From Hymenobacter jeollabukensis (lineage in GTDB: Bacteria > Bacteroidota > Bacteroidia > Cytophagales > Hymenobacteraceae), in contig NZ_VAJM01000009.1 of NCBI RefSeq assembly GCF_005771675.1, forward strand, positions 227,467-291,466: DNA of 64,000 bases, read 5' to 3'. The translations under genes were made by a program, and so were the position numbers. The first letter of the stretch is position 1. Each line of letters begins with the position of its first letter. This document shows, piece after piece, positions 1-7,381 of this stretch. The notes under the pieces are model-generated. The model was not told the DNA's origin and made no database searches. It worked only from the letters and a program-made list of their open reading frames with translations.

Positions 1-80
1 TCCTGCAGCACGCCCGCCACAAAATCGCGCACCGTCTTCAGATTGCTGCGGCTGCAACTGACGCGGATGGTGTGCTGCAT
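1..80 (-). CDS. Anti-sigma regulatory factor, RsbW-like (5' end only)
   Basis: Only the first 26 codons lie in the window; the gene runs off the left edge. The N-terminus MQHTIRVSCSRSNLKTVRDF has the pattern of the first beta strand and helix of small GHKL-type serine kinases that act as anti-sigma factors. The identification rests mainly on context: it lies 26 bases downstream of a STAS antagonist, which itself follows a SpoIIE-type phosphatase on the same strand. This is the usual order of a partner-switching operon. The ATG at 80 was chosen; an in-frame TTG about seven codons upstream is possible. Confidence 0.6.
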   Translation of the reverse strand, partial: MQHTIRVSCSRSNLKTVRDFVAGVLQ

Positions 81-106
81 GGCGAAATCGGGCGTAGACA
101 ACGAAA

Positions 107-436
107 TTAAACGGCCGTAGCCTCCTGCTGGGTGGGCACGATGGTCATCAGCGAGTCGAGGCCCAGAATCTCGAACACGTTGTGGACTTTGTCCTGCATG
201 TTGAAGAATACCAGCTTCACGCCGGCATCCTGAAAGCGCTGCAGGTGCGAGATGAATACCCCCAGACCGGCCGAAGAGATGTAGTTAAGGCGCTGGCAGT
301 CAATCATTACCTTGCGGTAATCGAGCACGTCGGGCTTGGTCAGCTCTGTGTCGAGCGACACCGAGGAGCTGGCGTCCAGCTCGCCGTCGAGGGCGAGGGT
401 GAGGGTATCGGTGGAGGCGTGGGGTACAATTTTCAT
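107..436 (-). CDS. STAS-domain anti-sigma factor antagonist (RsbV/SpoIIAA-like)
   Basis: This 109-residue protein is a single STAS domain. The stretch DCQRLNYISSAGLGVF (about residues 46-61) is the signature of SpoIIAA/RsbV antagonists. One of the two serines at 54-55 is the expected phosphorylation site. In the known mechanism the unphosphorylated antagonist sequesters the RsbW-like kinase, and a PP2C phosphatase regenerates it. Both partners are neighbours here: the phosphatase gene ends 20 bases upstream and the kinase begins 26 bases downstream. Which sigma factor or other target is controlled cannot be read from the window. Confidence 0.88.
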   Translation of the reverse strand: MKIVPHASTDTLTLALDGELDASSSVSLDTELTKPDVLDYRKVMIDCQRLNYISSAGLGVFISHLQRFQDAGVKLVFFNMQDKVHNVFEILGLDSLMTIVPTQQEATAV

Positions 437-456
437 AGCTGAGTTCTACGCGGTGG

Positions 457-2541
457 TCAGGCGAGGGGTTGGGCGTTCTTGAACTTGATGATGAGCAGGG
501 TCTGGTCGTCGAAGGGCGGCAGGCCGCGGCTGAACTCCTCCACGTCGCGGATGATGCTCTGCTTGATGTCCTCGGCTTCGAGGTAGTGGCTGCGTTCCAG
601 GAGCTTACGCAGGCGGTCCTCGCCGTACTCCTCGTCCTGGGCGTTGCGCGCCTCCACGATGCCGTCGGTATACATGACCATCACGTCGCCGGGATTGTAG
701 TCGTAGTACATGTTCTTGATGCGCTTCTCGTAGGCCGCCCCGTCGCGCAGAATGCCCAGGCCGAGGCCTTCCGTCTGGAAATAGAACGTTTCCTCGGTAA
801 TGGCATTGTAGTAGAGCGTGTGGCAGTGCCCGGCCCGCGCGAAGGCGAAGCCCCGCTCTTTGTAATCGACGATGTAGAAGGAAGCGGTGATAAACGAACT
901 GCGCTCCAGGCAGTGGCTCAGGGCCTGATTGGCCATAGCCATGAACTTGCTCGGCTGCAGGGGCTGGCCCTTTTCGGGCTTGTCGAGCAGCATCAGCGAG
1001 TGGAAGATGCCCTTCATCTGGGCCACGTGGAAGGCCGCCGTGGTACCCTTGCCCGACACGTCGCCGATGATAATGGCAATGCGCGAGGCGCTCAGCTGCA
1101 GGAAGTCGTAGAAGTCGCCGCCCACTTCGCGGGCGGGCAGGCTGTGCCAGCGGATTTCAAACCAGCTGTCGGCGGGCAGGGTCTTCGGAATCAGGCTTTC
1201 CTGCACCAGGCTGGCAATCTTCAGCTCCTCCTTCACTCGCTCCGACTGCAAGGACTCCTGCAGCAGGCGCAGGTTTTCGATGCTGAGCACCGTCTGGTTG
1301 GTGAAGATCTGCAGCAGGCTGAGGTTTTCGCGGTCGAAGCCCTGGCGCGTTTCCTTCAGCAGGTAGAGCGTGCCGTAGTGGTGCTTGGTGGAGCGCAGCG
1401 GCATCACGATGAGCGAGCCGTAAGGAAGCTCCAGGGCGCGGAAGCCGGCGCTGTTGGGCAGGTCGTTGTTGAGGTACTCGATGTGGCCGATGTTGTAATC
1501 GGCCAGCAGGCGGCAGATACCTTCACGGGTGGACGCGTCTACCTGGTAGGAGAAGCCGGGCGCTCCGCCGTCGGTGTCGAGGTCGAGCCACGCGGCGTCG
1601 GCCTCCACCGTTTGCACGGCGGAATCAAACAGGAGCGAGTAGACCTCCTTTTCGCTTTGCCCTTTCTGAATCAGCTGGGAGAGGCGTTGCATGCTCAGGA
1701 TTTCCTCGCGCTTCTGCTCGAATACGCCCGCAGTGGGCAGGTTGAACAGGGTCACGAGGAAGCCCATCACGGCGTAAAAACCGGCAAAGAAGCTGGTCAG
1801 GACCAGAAAGGCGTGCTGGGCCAGCGGGCCGGCCAGCTGCGGGTCGTCCTGCAGGCTATAGAAATAAGCCCCGAACACCGCCATGACGCCCAGAATAGCC
1901 AGCTGCAGAAACACGATTTCCCACTTCTGGCGGCGGTTCAGGTAGGCTATCCACTGCTGGTGCGCACTCAGGTACACGCCCAGGCCGGCCAGCAGCAGCA
2001 GCACCGGCAGGATAAACCAGGAAATCGTGTCGCCGCTGACCAGGCGGAACATCAGGGCCACGCCCAGCAGTACCTCAAACCAGCGCCATTCCTGCCGGAT
2101 GCGCGGCTGGGAGCGGAAAAACACCAAGGACCGCCACGTGTAGCAGGTGCGGGCCAGGAAGTAGACGAAGAGGCCGAGGTTGATGACGTAGAACGTGTTC
2201 AGCAGCACCGGGCCGCGGTCGGGCACGTAGGCGGCGAGCAGGTGCTCGGTGAGGTGCAGCACCACGCACACGGCCGCCAGGGCGCCGGGCCAAACCAGCA
2301 GCTGGCGCAGCAGGGGCACAAACTCGGTGCCGCGCAGGCGGTCGGGGCGGGCCCGCTCGTGCAGGAAGACACCGGCGGCAAACAGGGCCTGGGTGGTCAG
2401 AATGGCCCAGTCGGGGGGAAAGCCCCAGCGGGCCGCCGCGGGTGGGCTGGCGCGCAACAACATGCACAGCAACAGCCCCAGCCAACTGAGCACCGCCACG
2501 GGCAGGGCTAGCGGAATAAGCTTGCGGAGCAGTGCAATCAT
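457..2541 (-). CDS. Membrane-bound PP2C-type phosphatase with GAF and SpoIIE domains
   Basis: The protein has 694 residues from the ATG at 2541. The first 270 or so residues hold about seven or eight hydrophobic segments. A GAF-like sensory region follows (about 300-440), then a short helical linker, then a SpoIIE/RsbU PP2C domain. That domain carries GGDFYDF near residue 480, IIIGDVSGKGTTAA, VMYTDGIVEARN and DDQTLLII, the usual metal-binding aspartate motifs. It should dephosphorylate the STAS protein encoded just downstream. The longer reading frame, which begins near 2724, runs backward through the guaB terminator and has no signal-like or conserved sequence, so it was rejected. The membrane region suggests sensing of an envelope or lipid signal, but the ligand is unknown. 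Confidence 0.88.
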   Translation of the reverse strand: MIALLRKLIPLALPVAVLSWLGLLLCMLLRASPPAAARWGFPPDWAILTTQALFAAGVFLHERARPDRLRGTEFVPLLRQLLVWPGALAAVCVVLHLTEHLLAAYVPDRGPVLLNTFYVINLGLFVYFLARTCYTWRSLVFFRSQPRIRQEWRWFEVLLGVALMFRLVSGDTISWFILPVLLLLAGLGVYLSAHQQWIAYLNRRQKWEIVFLQLAILGVMAVFGAYFYSLQDDPQLAGPLAQHAFLVLTSFFAGFYAVMGFLVTLFNLPTAGVFEQKREEILSMQRLSQLIQKGQSEKEVYSLLFDSAVQTVEADAAWLDLDTDGGAPGFSYQVDASTREGICRLLADYNIGHIEYLNNDLPNSAGFRALELPYGSLIVMPLRSTKHHYGTLYLLKETRQGFDRENLSLLQIFTNQTVLSIENLRLLQESLQSERVKEELKIASLVQESLIPKTLPADSWFEIRWHSLPAREVGGDFYDFLQLSASRIAIIIGDVSGKGTTAAFHVAQMKGIFHSLMLLDKPEKGQPLQPSKFMAMANQALSHCLERSSFITASFYIVDYKERGFAFARAGHCHTLYYNAITEETFYFQTEGLGLGILRDGAAYEKRIKNMYYDYNPGDVMVMYTDGIVEARNAQDEEYGEDRLRKLLERSHYLEAEDIKQSIIRDVEEFSRGLPPFDDQTLLIIKFKNAQPLA

Positions 2542-2681
2542 GCGTGGTGGTGGAGAGGGCAAGGCGCCGTCAAAAAACGGCAACGAGGGCGACAGGAGGA
2601 CCAAGATACGAACCACCCAGAAAATAGATAAGCCCTTTAACGGGCTTTTAATTAGGAGGTACTGGCAGTCAGCGGTATACC

Positions 2682-2711
2682 AAAACCGCCGCCCCAAAGT
2701 GGGCGGCGGTT
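2682..2711 (-). terminator. Intrinsic terminator of guaB
   Basis: A 10-bp GC-rich stem (ACCGCCGCCC paired with GGGCGGCGGT) with a six-base loop lies 65 bases past the guaB stop. On the minus strand it is followed by TTTTGG. A second, smaller stem (AAGCCC/GGGCTT, 2630-2647) follows before the phosphatase gene. Confidence 0.75.
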
Positions 2712-2775
2712 CGGCGTAAAACAACTCGGAAAACGTCCGGAAGCAGCGTCAGCCGTTTCCGGATCAAGACCAGAA

Positions 2776-4302
<1,527 letters not shown>

Positions 4303-4388
4303 CGGCGAATTTCGGACTCCCGACGAATCGGCGGCTTACTTAATGGAAAGCTGACGGGATACATGCCCGGGGCCAAGAACCAAACAAG

Positions 4389-4514
4389 AACGTCATTCCG
4401 AGCTTGTCGAGGAATCTCGCGTGGGTTCGTCCGAGAGTAGAATTCTCGTTGAACGAAAGGAATAGTACCCGAACATCAACACGCGAGATTCCTCGCCAAG
4501 CTCGGAATGACGTT
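4389..4514. repeat. Intergenic inverted repeat, 35-bp arms
   Basis: Left arm 4389-4423 and right arm 4480-4514 are inverted copies with very few mismatches, separated by 56 bases. Each arm has the core GTCATTCCGAGCTTG and the end GAATCTCGCG. The element sits between the DUF2490 stop and the guaB promoter. No reading frame is inside it, so it looks like a non-autonomous palindromic repeat. Confidence 0.85.
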
Positions 4515-4537
4515 CTGAGTAGCGGCGTAACTGGTGC

Positions 4538-5317
4538 TCAATATCCTGGCGGCAGCGGCGCGGCCATGGGCGCGTCCGCCCGCAAATCCAGGTTCAGCAG
4601 CAGGCTCAATTGCAGGGTGTGGTTGTGCTCGAATACCCGGCCGTTGCGCTGCTGTAGCAACTGATTGAGGTAGCCGGCTTCCAGGCGCACCAGTTTGGAA
4701 GCGGTGTAGCCCAGGCCGGCGTAGAGGCGGTTCTGATCGAAACGGTTGGGGGCATTGCGGCCAAAATTCACCAGGATTTCGTCGGAGGCAATGAGGTAGG
4801 GCATGCGCGTGGTCAGCCTGGGGCCGAGCAGGGGCAGCAGCAGGCCGAGCTGGTAGCGGGTGCGGTTCTGGTAGGTGAAGCGGTTGGCTTCGGGCCAGCG
4901 AATCCAGCGCTGCTCCAGGCGGTAGCGGTGCAGCAGCTGCACCCGGCCCGATACGTCCTGCACCTGCACCTGCTGATAAAAGCCGTGCTCGGGCGCCGAT
5001 TCGGACGCGGCGAACTGGCCGTAGGGGTAAATCTTCTGGTAGAGCGCGCCGGCGCCCAGCTGAAAGTGCTGGCCGAGGTGGTAGTTGGCGGCGAGGCGCA
5101 GCACCGTTTGCTGGGGCTTGCGGCCCTGGTCGGCGCGGCGCAGCTGCATTTCGGCGTAGCTGCTCCACTTATCGGTGAGGCGCAGCTGGCCGGCGCCGAC
5201 CAGCCAAAGGTTGTCGTTGCGTTCGGCCACGCGGGCTTCGGGCAGCTGTTGGGCGGCGACGAACAAAGGAAGGAAGAAGGCCAGCAGCGGGCCGGTAGCG
5301 CGGAAAAGTGCAGTCAT
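4538..5317 (-). CDS. DUF2490 family outer-membrane-type protein
   Basis: The 259-residue protein starts with a signal peptide (MTALFRATGPLLAFFLPLF, cleavage near VAAQQ). The mature part has the DUF2490 pattern: alternating amphipathic strands, LEQRWIRW, an RYQLGLLLPL strand, NFGRNAPNRFDQNRLYAGLG and a final strand. This family is predicted to form a small beta barrel in the outer membrane; its function is unknown. A paralogue lies at 32878-33621 with the same LEQRWIR and [12 protein letters not shown] blocks. The ATG at 5317 was chosen over 5356 because it gives a clean signal peptide. Confidence 0.85.
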   Translation of the reverse strand: MTALFRATGPLLAFFLPLFVAAQQLPEARVAERNDNLWLVGAGQLRLTDKWSSYAEMQLRRADQGRKPQQTVLRLAANYHLGQHFQLGAGALYQKIYPYGQFAASESAPEHGFYQQVQVQDVSGRVQLLHRYRLEQRWIRWPEANRFTYQNRTRYQLGLLLPLLGPRLTTRMPYLIASDEILVNFGRNAPNRFDQNRLYAGLGYTASKLVRLEAGYLNQLLQQRNGRVFEHNHTLQLSLLLNLDLRADAPMAAPLPPGY

Positions 5318-5402
5318 GCCGGGGCGGGAAAAAAGGCGGACGACCAGTGTTATCAAACTGTTACCGAAGATCGGTCAAGGTTACGGGAATGTTACGCTTT
5401 GG

Positions 5403-5438
5403 TATGTTAAGTTTTCGGCCGGTGTATGTTAAGTTTTT
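5403..5438 (+). promoter_or_regulatory. Direct repeat spaced by two helical turns
   Basis: TATGTTAAGTTTT occurs at 5403 and again at 5425, a spacing of 22 bases. It lies between the divergent DUF2490 gene and the FRG-domain gene, about 50 bases before the latter's predicted promoter. It may be a binding site for a dimeric regulator; this is inference from spacing and position only. Confidence 0.3.
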
Positions 5439-5517
5439 CGGGATGCGGTGCCGCCCGCGGAGCCGGGGCTGGCTGCCCCGCGCCAACTTTGCGTACTTGC
5501 AGGGCCGCTTGGCCCCA

Positions 5518-6378
5518 ATGCTCCCGCCCGTGTCCACCTCCCCCAACGAAATTGAAGTCAGCTCCTGGGAGGAGCTGCAGCACGTCCTGTTCCGCGACAC
5601 CTGGGACGGCCGCCTCGGCCGGTTCCGCTCGCCGTTTGTGTACCGGGGGGTACGTTCCAGGGCCTACACCCTCAGCACCAGCCTGCAGCGCCTCGGCGGG
5701 CCCTACCACGAGCTGGAAAACCACTTGCTGCGCAACTTCCGCAAGTACGCCCACGACACGGCCGTGCCCGATCATTCCTCGGTGTGGGACTGGCTGGCGG
5801 TGGCCCAGCACCACGGTCTGCCCACCCGCCTGCTCGACTGGACGTACTCGCCCTACGTGGCCCTGCACTTCGCCACCGACGACCTCGAAGCCTACGACCA
5901 GGATGGCGTTATCTGGGCGCTGAACTACGTGAAGGCGGCCGAGTACATGCCCCAGCGGCTGCGCGAGGCCCTGCGCGCCGAGGGCTCCAACGTGTTTACG
6001 CCCGAGCTGCTGCAGCCCGTGTGCCGCAACCTGCGCGAGCTGGGCGACATGCAGCCCGAGCAGCCGTTTCTGCTGTTTCTGGAGCCGCCCTCGCTGGATG
6101 CGCGCATCATCCACCAGTACGCTTTGTTCGCCCTTATGTCGACGCCGCACGCCAACCTGGACAGCTGGCTGGAAGAGCACCCGGAGCTGTTTTACCGCAT
6201 CATCCTGCCGGCCCGCCTGAAGTGGGAAACCCGCGACAAGCTCGATCAGGCCAATATCACCGAGCGGGTGCTGTTCCCGGGCCTGAGCGGACTGAGCCGC
6301 TGGCTGCACCGCCACTACAGCCCCACCACCGGCCACGGCGGCCAGCCCCTCGACTCCGGCCGCGACCCGCTGGGTTAG
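5518..6378 (+). CDS. FRG-domain protein
   Basis: The protein has 286 residues from the ATG at 5518; a GTG at 5530 is an alternative. The FRG domain covers about residues 15-240. It contains FVYRGVRSR (40-48), which gives the family its name, and AQHHGLPTRLLDWTYSPYVALHFAT is spread over residues 96-120. FRG domains are found alone or in proteins linked to phage defence and toxin systems; their biochemical activity is not well defined. No partner gene is obvious: an unrelated phosphodiesterase follows after 75 bases. CAACTTTGC at 5484 is a near-consensus -7 element, which would place transcription start after 5495. Upstream extension of the frame to 5308 is therefore unlikely. Confidence 0.85.
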   Translation: MLPPVSTSPNEIEVSSWEELQHVLFRDTWDGRLGRFRSPFVYRGVRSRAYTLSTSLQRLGGPYHELENHLLRNFRKYAHDTAVPDHSSVWDWLAVAQHHGLPTRLLDWTYSPYVALHFATDDLEAYDQDGVIWALNYVKAAEYMPQRLREALRAEGSNVFTPELLQPVCRNLRELGDMQPEQPFLLFLEPPSLDARIIHQYALFALMSTPHANLDSWLEEHPELFYRIILPARLKWETRDKLDQANITERVLFPGLSGLSRWLHRHYSPTTGHGGQPLDSGRDPLG

Positions 6379-6422
6379 TAGATAGCGGATTCGTAGCCGC
6401 TGGCTGGTGCGGGCCGAATCCG

Positions 6423-6430
6423 TAGCTTGG
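6423..6430 (+). promoter_or_regulatory. Putative -7 element for the phosphodiesterase gene
   Basis: TAGCTTGG resembles TAnnTTTG with one change and lies 24 bases before the ATG at 6454. It overlaps the TTG at 6427, which argues against that codon as a start. Confidence 0.45.
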
Positions 6431-6453
6431 CCGACCAACCCAACGGCCCCGTC

Positions 6454-7272
6454 ATGGTTATTGCCCAGCTCAGCGACACCCACATCAACGACGACGCGCC
6501 GGAGGCCGCCGTCCGGCTACGGGCGGCCGTGGCGCACCTGCTGCACCTGCCGGCCGTGCCCGACATCGTCCTGCTCACCGGCGACTGCGCCGAGCACGGT
6601 ACGGCCAGCGAATACGCGCAGCTGCGGGAGCTGCTGCGGCCGCTGACCGTGCCCGTCTACGTCATCCTCGGCAACCACGACGACCGGCCGCGGCTGCGGG
6701 CGCTGTTCGGGGCGCAGGGCGAGCAGACCATGCCCGAATTCATGCAGTACACAGTGGCGGCCGGGCCGCTGCGGCTGCTGGCGCTGGATACTCACGTGCC
6801 GGGGCAGGACGGCGGCACGCTGTGCCCCGCCCGCCTGCAGTGGCTGGAGGAGCGACTCACGGAGCAGCCCGAGCGGCCCACCATCATCCTGATGCACCAC
6901 CCGCCGTTCCGCTGCGGCCTCGCGCCCTTCGACGCCATCGGACTGGACGCCATAGCCGAATTCGGCGCCGTGCTAGCCCGGCACCCGCAGGTGACGCGCG
7001 TGCTGGCCGGGCACCTGCACATGGCCATGCAGCGGCCCCTGCACTCAGCCCTGGCGGTTACCTGCCCCTCCACACTACACCAGCTGCTGGCTGATGTTCG
7101 GCGCCCGGCCGGGCTGGAAGTCCGGTTCGACCCGCCCGCCGTGCTGCTGCACACCTGGTCGGACGATACCGGTCTGCTCACGCACACCAGCCCCATCGGG
7201 GAGCCTGGGCCAGTAGTCGTCATGCACGACGGGCAGCAGTGGCAGGCGCCACCGTGGCCGGTGCGCGGGTGA
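6454..7272 (+). CDS. Calcineurin-like metallophosphoesterase (CpdA-type)
   Basis: The 272 residues have all blocks of the class III cyclic nucleotide phosphodiesterase family. These are QLSDTHIN (residues 5-12), VLLTGDCAEHG, LGNHDDRP, MHHPPF and AGHLHM, which together supply the two-metal site. CpdA hydrolyses cAMP, but related enzymes act on other phosphodiesters, so the substrate is not certain. The ATG at 6454 is preferred to the TTG at 6427 because the conserved first strand starts immediately after it. The gene is convergent with hrpB, and a long palindrome separates their stops. Confidence 0.88.
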   Translation: MVIAQLSDTHINDDAPEAAVRLRAAVAHLLHLPAVPDIVLLTGDCAEHGTASEYAQLRELLRPLTVPVYVILGNHDDRPRLRALFGAQGEQTMPEFMQYTVAAGPLRLLALDTHVPGQDGGTLCPARLQWLEERLTEQPERPTIILMHHPPFRCGLAPFDAIGLDAIAEFGAVLARHPQVTRVLAGHLHMAMQRPLHSALAVTCPSTLHQLLADVRRPAGLEVRFDPPAVLLHTWSDDTGLLTHTSPIGEPGPVVVMHDGQQWQAPPWPVRG

Positions 7273-7273
7273 G

Positions 7274-7377
7274 GTAGCGCGAAGCTCTGCTGCGCGTATT
7301 CAGCGCGTTAATCATCGATATACCTAACCTGTTCTGCGGCAATCGTTCGGAATACGCGCAGCAGAGCTTCGCGCTAC
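7274..7377. repeat. Palindromic element between convergent genes (GTAGCGCGAA family)
   Basis: The arms 7274-7300 and 7351-7377 are a perfect 27-bp inverted repeat with a 50-base centre. The left arm starts one base after the phosphodiesterase stop and the right arm ends four bases before the hrpB stop. Elements with the same GTAGCGCGAA ends occur at 24710 and, in diverged form, at 33621. A role as bidirectional terminator or mRNA 3'-end stabiliser is plausible. Confidence 0.85.
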
Positions 7378-7381
7378 GGCG

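Noticed and set aside
469..2511. Long plus-strand open frame across the phosphatase gene
   Set aside because: It is the complement of a well-supported SpoIIE gene; its translation has no motifs and the composition of an antisense frame in GC-rich DNA. The same reasoning excludes the long opposite frames at 8477-9931, 23134-25119, 26784-28886 and 29155-30945.
2542..2724. N-terminal extension of the phosphatase to 2724
   Set aside because: The extension translates the guaB terminator region and lacks conserved sequence; the ATG at 2541 starts directly before the first membrane helix.
6427..6453. TTG start for the CpdA-like gene
   Set aside because: It overlaps a promoter-like TAGCTTGG and adds only non-conserved residues before the first catalytic strand.
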